Source: Pantoea eucalypti (GTDB lineage Bacteria; Pseudomonadota; Gammaproteobacteria; Enterobacterales; Enterobacteriaceae). Taken from it: 64,000 bases of DNA. The stretch covers positions 248,001 to 312,000 of the forward strand of contig NZ_CP045721.1 in the NCBI RefSeq assembly GCF_009646115.1, written 5' to 3'. Shown here in pieces: positions 34,392 through 43,450 of this stretch. Numbering within the stretch: the stretch's first letter is position 1; each line of letters starts with the position of its first letter. The notes beneath the pieces were generated by a model. The model saw only the letters and a program-made list of their open reading frames with translations, was not told the origin of the DNA and searched no databases. The position numbers and the translations under genes are program-made.

Positions 34392-35510
34392 TCAGGCCGC
34401 ACGCACCTGAGGCATTTCAATATCCCTACTGATGCGTGCGCCCTCGGCATCAAATACCATGCAGTGATGCGGATGGAAAGACGGACGCAGCGTCTGGTAA
34501 GGGCGGAAATGCACATCACCCGGCAGCAGCATTTTGAAGCCGTCGTGGCCGTGGCTCTGACCAAACAGATAGGTGTTGTTGCCGAGTCGCTCAACCACCT
34601 CACAGTGGAAGTCGATGTTCAGTGGCGCATCGCCGTTGATCTGTAACTGTTCCGGCCGGATACCCAGCGTGATCTCATCACCGGGCTGCAGCTGACGGAT
34701 TGGTGAGGGGAGTTGCAGCCGGTGTTCGCCGTCATTTATCAGGGCGACCAGCCCGGAGGGGCCACACTGCTCCACGCGCGCGGGCAGGAAATTCATCTTA
34801 GGTGATCCGATAAAGCCCGCGACAAAGCGGTTAATCGGGTTGTAGTAGAGTTCCATGGGCGAACCGACCTGTTCCACCTTGCCGTAATTCATCACCACAA
34901 TCTTATCGGCCAGCGTCATCGCCTCCGTCTGATCATGTGTCACATAGACCATGGTGGTTTTCAGCTCCTGATGCAGCTTAGCAATGTGCAGCCGCATATC
35001 GACACGCAGTTCCGCATCCAGGTTCGACAAGGGCTCATCAAACATAAACACCCGAGGATTACGCACAATCGCGCGGCCAATCGCAACACGCTGACGCTGC
35101 CCGCCAGAAAGTTGTTTAGGTTTACGATCCAGCAGATGCGCCAGCTGCAGCGTCTTCGCCACCATCTCCACCTGATGCTGAATCTGCGCCTTTGGCAGAC
35201 CGTTCACTTTCAGACCGTAGCCGATATTCTCCGCCACCGTCATATGGGGATAGAGCGCGTAACTCTGAAACACCATCGCCACGCCGCGGTGCGAGGGTGC
35301 GACATCATTCATCACCTCATCCCCAATCAAAATCTCGCCTTCACTGATCTCTTCCAGACCGGCAATCAGCCTCAGCAGCGTGGATTTACCGCAGCCTGAT
35401 GGACCGACAAAGACGGCAAATTCACCGGCCTCAATATCGAGCGCAATATTTTTCAGCGTTTCTGTTTTACCAAAGCGTTTGGTGACGTTTCTCAATCTGA
35501 TACTGGACAT
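34392..35510 (-). CDS. ganK: ABC transporter ATPase for galacto-oligosaccharides (GanK/MalK-like)
   Basis: 372 residues from [18 protein letters not shown] before this ATG makes it better than 35570. Walker [13 protein letters not shown]-loop [11 protein letters not shown], signature [15 protein letters not shown], Walker [14 protein letters not shown] and the switch His THDQTEA are intact. The C-terminal half is the MalK/UgpC regulatory OB-fold ([23 protein letters not shown]). It powers the neighbouring permeases at the inner membrane. Divergent from the binding protein gene, as in the Dickeya gan locus. Symbol by context. Confidence 0.85.
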   Translation of the reverse strand: MSSIRLRNVTKRFGKTETLKNIALDIEAGEFAVFVGPSGCGKSTLLRLIAGLEEISEGEILIGDEVMNDVAPSHRGVAMVFQSYALYPHMTVAENIGYGLKVNGLPKAQIQHQVEMVAKTLQLAHLLDRKPKQLSGGQRQRVAIGRAIVRNPRVFMFDEPLSNLDAELRVDMRLHIAKLHQELKTTMVYVTHDQTEAMTLADKIVVMNYGKVEQVGSPMELYYNPINRFVAGFIGSPKMNFLPARVEQCGPSGLVALINDGEHRLQLPSPIRQLQPGDEITLGIRPEQLQINGDAPLNIDFHCEVVERLGNNTYLFGQSHGHDGFKMLLPGDVHFRPYQTLRPSFHPHHCMVFDAEGARISRDIEMPQVRAA

Positions 35511-35835
35511 GCTAATCCTCACAACAAGATGTCTGGCGGCTAAAATGTATGACGTATAACAGTTGATCATTTTTCACGTTAGCCCTGATGGTGCCTGTGT
35601 TGACTATAACGTTCAGCCAGAGTGCACCCTATCGCTGTTTTTGATTTCTGTAATACCGATCACACATTGGTGCAAACGGGCTGGAGCGCAGCACCTGTTC
35701 CGCGTAGCTTATGGCTCAAATGCGATACGTTATTCACTCTTCACATGCATGATAAATCCTTATTCAGCGTGTATCTGAAAAAAGAACAACAGCAAATGAC
35801 AGCTAAAAATGTCATACCTTCACACGAGGCCAGCA
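35511..35835. promoter_or_regulatory. Divergent control region ganK / ganE
   Basis: Holds promoters for both directions. AATGTATGACGTA at 35544-35556 resembles AATGTGTGACGTA at 44801-44813 before the porin gene, and an inverted repeat ATGACA-N8-TGTCAT lies at 35796-35815, 20 bases before the ganE ATG. Either could be bound by the LacI-type regulator. Both are inferences. Confidence 0.45.
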
Positions 35836-37056
35836 ATGAAAATTAAAATCAGCGTTACGCTACTCCTGTCAGCATTGATGCTTAATCAATCCGTCTGGGC
35901 CGCTCAGCAACTTACCGTCTGGGAAGACATTAAAAAGTCAGACGGCATTAAAACGGCGATCGCCGATTTTCAGAAACAGTTTGGCGTTGAAGTGAAAGTA
36001 CAGGAGATGCCGTTTGCACAGCAGATCGAAAAGCTGCGCCTGGATGGTCCGGCAGGCATCGGACCCGATGTGCTGGTGATCCCCAACGACCAGCTTGGCA
36101 GCGCAGTCGTGCAGGGCCTGCTGGCACCACTGAAAATCGACATGGCAGAACAGAGCGCCTACACCCCGTCAGCGATGGCGGCTTTTACTCAGAACAACGT
36201 GGTCTATGGTGTCCCCAAGGCGGTTGAAACGCTGGTGCTGATCTACAACAAAGATCTTTTGCCTGCGCCGCTGAAAACCCTGGATGAGTATCGTGTGTTC
36301 TCGCAGAAGCAGCGCGAGGCAAAACAGTATGGCCTGCTCGCGAAGTTTGACCAGATTTACTACAGCTGGGGCGTGATGGCGCCAATGGGGTCTTACATCT
36401 TTGGCAAAGACGCTAAAGGCGCGGTTAACACTAAAGATATCGGGCTGAACACGCCAGGCAGCGTGGAGGCGGTGACTTACCTCAAGCGCTTCTTCAGCGA
36501 AGGATTACTGCCAGGCGGCATCATGGGCGACAACGGCCTGAACGCTATCGACTCCCTGTTTACCGAGAAGAAAGCGGCGGCGGTGATTAACGGGCCATGG
36601 GCGTTCCAGCCCTATCAGGCTGCCGGTATCAACTATGGCGTGGCACCGCTGCCATTACTGCCCAACGGCAAGCCAATGAGCTCCTTCCTGGGTGTAAAAG
36701 GCTATGTGGTGTCCACCTGGAGTAAAGATCAGGCGCTGGCGCAGAAATTCCTCACCTTTATTAACCAGCCGCAGTATGTGAAAGAGCGCTATCAGAAAAC
36801 GCAGGAGATCCCGCCCGTTACAGCATTGATGAACGATCCGATTATTAAAAATGATGAGAAGGCCAATGCGGTCGCAGTGCAGGCGGCACGTGCGTCAGCC
36901 ATGCCAGGCGTACCAGAGATGCAGGAAGTGTGGGGGCCGGCCAATGCGGCGCTGGAGCTGAGCGTTTCAGGCAAGCAGGAGCCAAAAGCGGCGCTGGATA
37001 ACGCGGTGAAGCAGATCACCATGCAGATTGAAGCGATGCAGGCCAGCAACCAGTAA
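35836..37056 (+). CDS. ganE: Maltose/galacto-oligosaccharide binding protein (GanE/MalE-like)
   Basis: 406 residues from MKIKISVTLLLSALMLNQSVWA, a cleavable signal peptide with cut after WA; GAGG precedes this ATG. The MalE-type binding fold is clear: QLTVWEDIKKSDGIKTAIADFQKQFGVEVKVQE, GIGPDVLVIPNDQLGSAV, VYGVPKAVETLVLIYNKDLL and AAVINGPWAFQPYQAAGINYGVAPLPLLPNGKPMSSFLGVKGYVVS. Periplasmic receptor for oligosaccharides. Its TAA shares one base with the next gene's ATG, so the two are coupled. Confidence 0.88.
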   Translation: MKIKISVTLLLSALMLNQSVWAAQQLTVWEDIKKSDGIKTAIADFQKQFGVEVKVQEMPFAQQIEKLRLDGPAGIGPDVLVIPNDQLGSAVVQGLLAPLKIDMAEQSAYTPSAMAAFTQNNVVYGVPKAVETLVLIYNKDLLPAPLKTLDEYRVFSQKQREAKQYGLLAKFDQIYYSWGVMAPMGSYIFGKDAKGAVNTKDIGLNTPGSVEAVTYLKRFFSEGLLPGGIMGDNGLNAIDSLFTEKKAAAVINGPWAFQPYQAAGINYGVAPLPLLPNGKPMSSFLGVKGYVVSTWSKDQALAQKFLTFINQPQYVKERYQKTQEIPPVTALMNDPIIKNDEKANAVAVQAARASAMPGVPEMQEVWGPANAALELSVSGKQEPKAALDNAVKQITMQIEAMQASNQ

Positions 37057-38405
37057 TGCGGGTTCGCGGGATAACCGTACAGGATAAGGATCAGAGTGTG
37101 GCTATATCTTCCGATGAACATCTGGTGACGGCTAAGCCGCCGCGTCGTCATGCGACCACCGGTGCGCTGCTGGCACTGCTGCCTGGCTTTGGCCAGTTTT
37201 ACCACCGCCAGTGGGCGAAAGGGTTGTGCTTTCTGATTCTGCTCAGCAGCTTTACCGGCGTCTTCCACGATTTTCTGCGTGAAGGATTCTGGGGGCTGTA
37301 TACGCTGGGTGAATCAGTTCCGCGCGATAACTCCATTTTCCTGCTGGCTGAGGGGATTATCAGCGTGCTGATTGCCGCTTTCGGCGTCGCGGTATGGGGC
37401 GTGTCTGTGCGCGATGCGTGGGTCAATGGCGCCAGGCGCGACAGGGGCCAGCAGCTTAACAGCGTGCGACAGCAGTATCAGTTACTGCTGCGCGACGGCT
37501 TCCCGTATCTGATGATTTCGCCGGGCTTTATTCTGCTGGTATTCGTGGTGGTGTTTCCGATTCTGTTTGGTTTCGCCATCGCCTTCACCAACTACAACCT
37601 CTATCACACGCCCCCGGCGAAGCTGGTGGACTGGGTGGGGTTCAAAAACTTCATCAACATTTTCACGCTGTCGATCTGGCGCTCCACGTTCTTTGACGTG
37701 CTGCAATGGACGGTGGTCTGGACATTGCTGGCGACGACGCTGCAGTGCACCGTGGGCGTGATGCTGGCGATTCTGGTGAATCAGAAAGACCTGCGCTTTA
37801 AGCCGCTGATCCGCACCATCTTTATCCTGCCGTGGGCGGTGCCGGGCTTTGTCACCATTCTGGTGTTTGCCGGGATGTTCAACGACAGCTTTGGGGTGAT
37901 CAACAACGCGATTCTCGACTTCTTTGGTATCGCGCCTAAAGCCTGGATGACCGATCCGTTCTGGACCAAAACGGCGCTGATCATGATGCAGACCTGGCTG
38001 GGCTTCCCGTTTGTGTTTGCGATGACAACCGGCGTCCTGCAGGCGATCCCGGATGACCTTTATGAGGCCGCCATCATGGACGGCGCCAGTGCCTGGACGC
38101 GGCTGAAAACTATCACGCTGCCGCTGGTGCTCTACGCCATTGCGCCGATCATCATCACGCAATACACCTTCAACTTTAATAATTTCAACATCATCTATCT
38201 GTTTAACAACGGCGGTCCGGCCGTGGCGGGGTCGAATGCCGGCGGAACCGATATCCTGGTGTCATGGATTTACAAGCTCACCATGTCGTCGTCGCAATAT
38301 GCGATTGCCGCCACTATCACCATTTTGCTGTCGATTTTCGTGGTAGGTCTGGCGCTGTGGCAGTTCCGCGCGACCCGGTCATTCAAACAAGATGAGATGG
38401 CGTAA
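37056..38405 (+). CDS. ganF: ABC permease (GanF/MalF-like)
   Basis: 449 residues. An N-terminal extension with a helix-rich domain (LLALLPGFGQFYHRQWAKGLCFLILLSSFTGVF) precedes a MalF-type permease core; the cytoplasmic EAA loop is EAAIMDGASAWTRLKTITLPLVL (about residues 341-363). About eight membrane helices. Pairs with GanG to form the channel for galacto-oligosaccharides. Overlaps ganE by one base and is followed by ganG after 10 bases. Confidence 0.88.
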   Translation: MRVRGITVQDKDQSVAISSDEHLVTAKPPRRHATTGALLALLPGFGQFYHRQWAKGLCFLILLSSFTGVFHDFLREGFWGLYTLGESVPRDNSIFLLAEGIISVLIAAFGVAVWGVSVRDAWVNGARRDRGQQLNSVRQQYQLLLRDGFPYLMISPGFILLVFVVVFPILFGFAIAFTNYNLYHTPPAKLVDWVGFKNFINIFTLSIWRSTFFDVLQWTVVWTLLATTLQCTVGVMLAILVNQKDLRFKPLIRTIFILPWAVPGFVTILVFAGMFNDSFGVINNAILDFFGIAPKAWMTDPFWTKTALIMMQTWLGFPFVFAMTTGVLQAIPDDLYEAAIMDGASAWTRLKTITLPLVLYAIAPIIITQYTFNFNNFNIIYLFNNGGPAVAGSNAGGTDILVSWIYKLTMSSSQYAIAATITILLSIFVVGLALWQFRATRSFKQDEMA

Positions 38406-38415
38406 GGAAGCAAGT

Positions 38416-39267
38416 ATGGCGAAGTCCGGCAGTATTAAACGCGAAAGGTGGATACGCCTGTCGCTGACCTGGCTGGTGGTGCTGGCCGTCTCGACCATCA
38501 TTATTTATCCGCTGGTCTGGACGGTAGGCGCATCACTGAATGCAGGTAACAGCCTGCTCAGCAGTTCAATCATTCCGGAGAATGCGTCGCTGCAGCACTA
38601 CCGCGACCTGTTCAATGGCACGGTGCCGTATATGACGTGGTACTGGAACTCGATGAAAATCAGTTTTCTGACCATGGTGCTGACGTTGATCAGCGTCAGC
38701 TGTACCGCCTACGCCTTTTCCCGTTTTCGGTTTAAGGGGCGGCAGAACGGCCTGATGCTGTTTCTGCTGCTGCAGATGATCCCGCAGTTTTCGGCGCTCA
38801 TCGCCATTTTCGTCTTGTCGCAGCTGCTGGGATTAATCAACAGCCATCTGGCGCTGGTGTTGATCTATGTCGGCGGGATGATCCCGATGAACACCTATCT
38901 GATGAAGGGCTATCTCGACTCGATTCCCAAAGATCTGGATGAGTCGGCACGCATGGACGGGGCAGGTAATTTCCGCATCTTCGTGGAGATCATCATGCCA
39001 CTGTCGAAGCCGATTCTGGCGGTGGTGGCACTGTTCTCTTTCACCGGGCCGCTGGGTGATTTTATTCTCTCCAGCACCATTCTGCGAACGCCGGAGCAGT
39101 TCACGCTGCCCATTGGCCTCTATAACCTGGTGTCACAAAAAATGGGTGCCAGTTACACCACTTATGCAGCGGGCGCGGTGCTGATCGCCGTGCCGGTCGC
39201 GGTGTTCTATCTGGCCCTGCAGAAATACTTCGTTTCCGGCCTCGCCTCAGGCAGTACTAAAGGATAA
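38416..39267 (+). CDS. ganG: ABC permease (GanG/MalG-like)
   Basis: 283 residues from MAKSGSIKRERWIRLS; AAGGA eight bases upstream favours this over ATG at 38392. Six membrane helices; EAA loop ESARMDGAGNFRIFVEIIMPLSKPIL (about 184-209), P-rich MIPMNTYLMKGYLDSIP just before it, and the MalG-like C-terminus YFVSGLASGSTKG. Ends 3 bases before the galactanase start, a tight operon. Confidence 0.88.
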   Translation: MAKSGSIKRERWIRLSLTWLVVLAVSTIIIYPLVWTVGASLNAGNSLLSSSIIPENASLQHYRDLFNGTVPYMTWYWNSMKISFLTMVLTLISVSCTAYAFSRFRFKGRQNGLMLFLLLQMIPQFSALIAIFVLSQLLGLINSHLALVLIYVGGMIPMNTYLMKGYLDSIPKDLDESARMDGAGNFRIFVEIIMPLSKPILAVVALFSFTGPLGDFILSSTILRTPEQFTLPIGLYNLVSQKMGASYTTYAAGAVLIAVPVAVFYLALQKYFVSGLASGSTKG

Positions 39268-39270
39268 ATC

Positions 39271-40464
39271 ATGACGCCAAAAACATTGATTCTCGCCCTG
39301 GCACTGGCCTGGGCGACACCGCTGCTCGCCGCCGATCAGCCTGTCATCGCCTCTGGCGGGCCGTGGCCAGCCGATTTTATCAAGGGAGCAGATATCTCAT
39401 CGCTGGCTGAGCTGGAGAAACAGGGCGCAAAATTTTACAACGCGAACAATCAGCAGCAGGACGCCATCGCCATTCTGAAAGCCAGTGGTATCAACACCAT
39501 CCGGTTGCGACTGTGGGTCGATCCCACCGACGGCAGCGGTCACACCTACGGCGGTGGCGGCAACGATCTGGCGACCACGCTGGCGCTGGCGAAGCGGGTC
39601 AAAGCGGCGGGAATGAAGCTACTGCTCGATATTCACTACAGTGATTTCTGGACCGATCCCGGCAAGCAGTTCAAGCCCAAAGCCTGGCAGTCGCTGACCT
39701 TTCCGCAGCTGGAAACCCAGGTGCATGACTACACACGCGACACCATCGCCCGCTTTAAAGCGGAAGGTGTAATGCCGGATATCGTGCAGATTGGTAACGA
39801 ACTTAACGGCGGCATGCTCTGGCCAGAAGGTAAGAGCTGGGGCCAGAACGGCGGCGAGTTTGATCGGCTGGCGGGTCTGCTAAAGGCCGGTATCAGCGGT
39901 TTGCGCGAGAACCTCAGCGATCCGCATCAGGTGAAGATCATGCTGCATCTGGCCGAGGGCACGAAAAATGACACTTTCCGCTGGTGGTTCGATGAAATCG
40001 TTAAGCGTGATGTCCCGTTCGATGTGATTGGTCTGTCGATGTACACCTACTGGAACGGTCCTGTCAGCGCTCTGAAAGCCAACATGGATGATATCTCCCG
40101 GCGCTACAACAAGGATGTCATGGTGGTGGAGGCCGCCTACGGCTACACGCTGGAAAACTGTGACAATGCTGAAAACAGCTTCCAGGTCAAAGAGGAGAAA
40201 GCAGGTGGCTACCCCGGCAGCGTCGCGGGTCAGGCGGCATACCTGCATGACCTGATTAAGGCGGTGCTGGCGGTGCCGGACCATCGCGGCAAGGGCGTGG
40301 TCTATTGGGAGCCCGCGTGGATCCCCGCACCAGGCAATACCTGGGCTACACCTGCTGGCATGAAATATATCCACGACGAATGGAAACAGGGAAACGCCCG
40401 CGAAAACCAGGCGCTGTTTGACTGTCACGGCAAGGCACTGCCTTCGCTGCAGGTTTTTCATTAA
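39271..40464 (+). CDS. Arabinogalactan endo-beta-1,4-galactanase, GH53
   Basis: 397 residues. Signal peptide MTPKTLILALALAWATPLLA (cut after A20), then the GH53 barrel: IKGADISSLAELEKQGAKFYN, INTIRLRLWVDP, LLLDIHYSDFWTDPGKQ, acid/base Glu177 in VQIGNELNGGMLWP and nucleophile Glu287 in MVVEAAYGYT. Hydrolyses beta-1,4-galactan side chains of pectin. Because it has a plain signal peptide it is probably periplasmic, or exported by another system. Called ganA in Dickeya and ganB in Bacillus, so no symbol is given. Confidence 0.92.
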   Translation: MTPKTLILALALAWATPLLAADQPVIASGGPWPADFIKGADISSLAELEKQGAKFYNANNQQQDAIAILKASGINTIRLRLWVDPTDGSGHTYGGGGNDLATTLALAKRVKAAGMKLLLDIHYSDFWTDPGKQFKPKAWQSLTFPQLETQVHDYTRDTIARFKAEGVMPDIVQIGNELNGGMLWPEGKSWGQNGGEFDRLAGLLKAGISGLRENLSDPHQVKIMLHLAEGTKNDTFRWWFDEIVKRDVPFDVIGLSMYTYWNGPVSALKANMDDISRRYNKDVMVVEAAYGYTLENCDNAENSFQVKEEKAGGYPGSVAGQAAYLHDLIKAVLAVPDHRGKGVVYWEPAWIPAPGNTWATPAGMKYIHDEWKQGNARENQALFDCHGKALPSLQVFH

Positions 40465-40505
40465 CGCTTAGCGCTAACGCTAATGTCTTCCTCTGAGGAA
40501 CAGGT

Positions 40506-42578
40506 ATGAATAAATTTCCCCCGCTCAGCGCCCGGGTTAACCGGCTGCTGCATGGTGCTGACTACAATCCGGAACAGTGGGCGCATCAGCCGGGTATCAT
40601 TAATGACGACGTTGAAATGATGAAGCAGGCGAACTGTAACGTTATGTCGGTGGGTATTTTCAGTTGGGCGAAGCTGGAGCCGGAAGAGGGCCGCTATGAA
40701 TTTGGCTGGCTGGATGAAGTCATCGACACGCTGTGGCTGCAAGGCATTTCGGTGTTTCTTGCGACACCCAGCGGGGCACGTCCGGCCTGGATGTCGCAGG
40801 CCTATCCTGAGGTACTGCGCACAGGGCGCGATCGCGTTCCGGCGTTGCATGGCGGCCGCCATAACCATTGCATGACCTCGCCGGTTTATCGTCAGAAAGT
40901 GCAGGCGATGAACAGCAGGCTGGCGGCGCGTTATGCGCACCATCCGGCGGTGATCGGCTGGCACATTTCCAATGAATATGGTGGTGAATGTCACTGCGAT
41001 CGTTGTCAGGAGGCCTTTCGCGGCTGGCTGCAGCGCCGTTATGAGACGCTGGAGGCGCTGAATCTGGCCTGGTGGAGCGACTTCTGGAGTCACACGTATA
41101 GCGACTGGTCACAGATTGTGTCACCTGCGCCACAGGGTGAGATGTCGATTCATGGCCTGAATCTGGACTGGCGGCGGTTTATGACCGATCAGGTGACTGA
41201 CTTCTGCCGTGAGGAGATTAAACCGCTGAAGCAGGCCAATCCCGATCTGCCTGCGACTACCAATTTTATGGAATATTTCTACGACTACAATTACTGGAAG
41301 CTGGCTCCTGCGCTCGATTTTATCTCCTGGGACAGCTATCCGATGTGGCATAACGAGAAAGATGAGACCACGCTCGCCTGTTATACCGCGATGTATCACG
41401 ATTTGATGCGCACCCTCAAGCAGGGCAAGCCGTTTGTGCTGATGGAGTCGACGCCGGGTGCGACCAACTGGCAGCCGACCAGCAAGTTAAAGAAGCCGGG
41501 TATGCATATTCTCTCTTCACTGCAGGCGGTCGCCCACGGTGCGGACGCGGTGCAATATTTCCAGTGGCGCAAGAGCCGGGGTTCGGTCGAGAAGTTTCAT
41601 GGCGCAGTTATCGATCATGTCGGTCATCTGGATACGCGCACCGGTCGTGAAGTGAGTGAACTGGGCCGGATGCTGGCCGCTATGACGCCTGTAATGGGGA
41701 GCCGGGTCGAGGCGCGTGTTGCCATTATTTTCGACTGGGAAAGTCGCTGGGCAATGGACAACGCGCAGGGGCCGCGCAATCTGGGTCTGCATTACGAGCG
41801 CACGGTAAACGAGCATTATCGGGCGTTCTGGGAGCAGGGTGTTGCGGTAGATGTGATTAATGGCGACAGCGATTTCAGTGGTTACGATCTGGTGATTGCA
41901 CCAATGCTCTATATGGTGCGCGATGGTTTCGCGGCGCGTGCAGAGCAGCATGTTGATCGGGGCGGGCATTTCGTGGCCAGTTACTGGAGTGGCATCGTCA
42001 ATGAGAGTGACCTTTGTTATCCAGGCGGTTTCCCGGGTCCATTGCGGCCGCTGCTCGGTATCTGGTCAGAAGAGATCGACAGCCTGACCGACGAGGAGTT
42101 TAACGGCGTGCGCGGTGTGCGCGGCAATGAGCTGGGGTTGAGCGGACCTTATCAGGCCAGAGAGCTTTGTGAACATATTCATCTGGAGGGTGCGACTGCG
42201 CTGGCCAGTTACGAGAGTGATTTTTATGCCGGCACCCCGGCGGTGACGATGAATCGGGTCGGTCAGGGTAAAGCCTGGTATATCGCATCGCGTAACGATC
42301 TGTCATTCCATCGGGATTTTTATGGCGCATTGATTAAGCAACTGGGTTTACCGCGTGCACTGGCGGGCGAGTTGCCGCCGGGCGTGGTGGTTCAGCGCCG
42401 AACTGACGGTGAGCAGGCGTTTCTGTTTGTGCAGAACTTTACCGCTCAGACGCAGCAGCTGTCGTTGCCCGCCGGGCTGAGTGATTTGGTGGATGGCATG
42501 AGTGTTGGGGGATCGCTGACGCTGGGGCCGTGGGGGTGCAGAGTGTTGAGCGGACCTATGGCGCAGGGAGCGGTATAA
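40506..42578 (+). CDS. Beta-galactosidase, GH42
   Basis: 690 residues, full GH42 length, no signal peptide, so cytoplasmic. Barrel start LLHGADYNPEQWAHQPGIINDDVEMMKQANCNVMSVGIFSWAKLEPEEG; acid/base Glu157 in GWHISNEYGGECHCDRC, where the Cys residues fit the GH42 zinc site; nucleophile Glu314 in FVLMESTPGATNW; trimerisation domain and a small C-terminal beta domain (YIASRNDLSFH...). Cleaves galactobiose and galactotriose imported by the ABC system. Last gene of the ganEFG-GH53-GH42 operon. Confidence 0.93.
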   Translation: MNKFPPLSARVNRLLHGADYNPEQWAHQPGIINDDVEMMKQANCNVMSVGIFSWAKLEPEEGRYEFGWLDEVIDTLWLQGISVFLATPSGARPAWMSQAYPEVLRTGRDRVPALHGGRHNHCMTSPVYRQKVQAMNSRLAARYAHHPAVIGWHISNEYGGECHCDRCQEAFRGWLQRRYETLEALNLAWWSDFWSHTYSDWSQIVSPAPQGEMSIHGLNLDWRRFMTDQVTDFCREEIKPLKQANPDLPATTNFMEYFYDYNYWKLAPALDFISWDSYPMWHNEKDETTLACYTAMYHDLMRTLKQGKPFVLMESTPGATNWQPTSKLKKPGMHILSSLQAVAHGADAVQYFQWRKSRGSVEKFHGAVIDHVGHLDTRTGREVSELGRMLAAMTPVMGSRVEARVAIIFDWESRWAMDNAQGPRNLGLHYERTVNEHYRAFWEQGVAVDVINGDSDFSGYDLVIAPMLYMVRDGFAARAEQHVDRGGHFVASYWSGIVNESDLCYPGGFPGPLRPLLGIWSEEIDSLTDEEFNGVRGVRGNELGLSGPYQARELCEHIHLEGATALASYESDFYAGTPAVTMNRVGQGKAWYIASRNDLSFHRDFYGALIKQLGLPRALAGELPPGVVVQRRTDGEQAFLFVQNFTAQTQQLSLPAGLSDLVDGMSVGGSLTLGPWGCRVLSGPMAQGAV

Positions 42579-43027
42579 CCGGAGGCAGTAAGCGGTCAGG
42601 GGCAAATTTAGTGGCGGTGGCAGGCCGTTTGAGCACAGGCGCAGAGGACCAGCGCCCTGGGCAAAGACACAAAAGATGCCGCCCCTGTCCGCTCAACACA
42701 GGCTATTACGCACCTCATCCCTGAGGTGCGTCCGTTACCGCTCCAACGCGTTGCGTTGTTCAGAAACGCTCCCGGCGTTATTCTCCATGGCCCGTGATGC
42801 TTTGCTACAGGCACTGGCTCCCATCGCTTATGGTTTTGGCCTTGCCTGTACTAAGGTCTGAATTTAACTGTTAATAGGGAGCCGGTTTTTTAGAGGCTGC
42901 TAACAGGATAGATGCAGGAAGCGTGTATATTCAGTGAGCGTTCCCAGGCATGTCCCCCGCGTTTTCATTAATCAGTCGTGAGTGGCGGGCCATTGCCCGC
43001 CTTTTTTATTATCTGAAGGAGAACAAC
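42579..43027. other. Gap between GH42 and EIIB genes with hairpins
   Basis: Hairpin CGCACCTCA-TCCC-TGAGGTGCG at 42709-42730 (nine perfect pairs, no T-run) and the terminator at 42984-43007. Otherwise open frames without coding character. Confidence 0.6.
42984..43007 (+). terminator. Strong terminator 20 bases upstream of the EIIB start
   Basis: GGCGGGC-CATT-GCCCGCC followed by six T residues, ending about 20 bases before the EIIB ATG at 43028. Either it ends an upstream transcript and the EIIB promoter lies within it, or it is an attenuator in the EIIB leader. Confidence 0.8.
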
Positions 43028-43345
43028 ATGTTGAGTCTGAAATCGTTTAAGCAATATTTCAGTCGGCAGCCGCTGACGGTGGAAGAGCTTGAGGTAGACA
43101 GCGCACTACTGGAGCGTCTGGTGAACTGTTTTGGCGGGCGTGAGAATATTCAGCAGGTTGACGCCTGTTTAACCCGGCTACGGGTAAAAGTAACGTCGCT
43201 GAAGGCAGTTGATACGGCGGGATTACAGAAAGCGGGGGCGATTGGCGTGGTGATCCTGGGGCATGAGGTACATGCAATCTTTGGTAAGCAGTCTGACCAG
43301 TTGCGTCAGTTGCTGGAAGAACGTTTCTTTAAGCCAGAGCAATAA
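43028..43345 (+). CDS. Stand-alone PTS EIIB domain (glucose/MalX type)
   Basis: 105 residues from MLSLKSFKQYF; GAAGGAG eight bases upstream and the family pattern both favour this over ATG at 42950. The glucose-family EIIB signature is present: LLERLVNCFGGRENIQQVDACLTRLRVKVTSLKAVD with the phosphoryl-accepting Cys in the CLTRLRV motif, then GAIGVVILGHEVHAIFGKQSDQL. There is no EIIC or EIIA partner here. Because it lies in the galactan locus it may link the locus to PTS phosphorylation state. Confidence 0.85.
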   Translation: MLSLKSFKQYFSRQPLTVEELEVDSALLERLVNCFGGRENIQQVDACLTRLRVKVTSLKAVDTAGLQKAGAIGVVILGHEVHAIFGKQSDQLRQLLEERFFKPEQ

Positions 43346-43374
43346 ACCGCTGTAAAAATATGATGCAAAAAAAT

Positions 43375-43396
43375 GGATAACCGTCGCCGGTTATCC
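43375..43396 (-). terminator. Terminator between EIIB and porin genes
   Basis: GGATAACC-GTCGCC-GGTTATCC, eight perfect pairs. On the minus strand it is followed by a run of seven T residues, so it terminates the porin gene; on the plus strand it follows the EIIB stop. Confidence 0.75.
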
Positions 43397-43450
43397 AAAT
43401 AAGCCCCTGCATAAGAGCTTAACAATGATCACAATGAGGAGACTGCTCTG

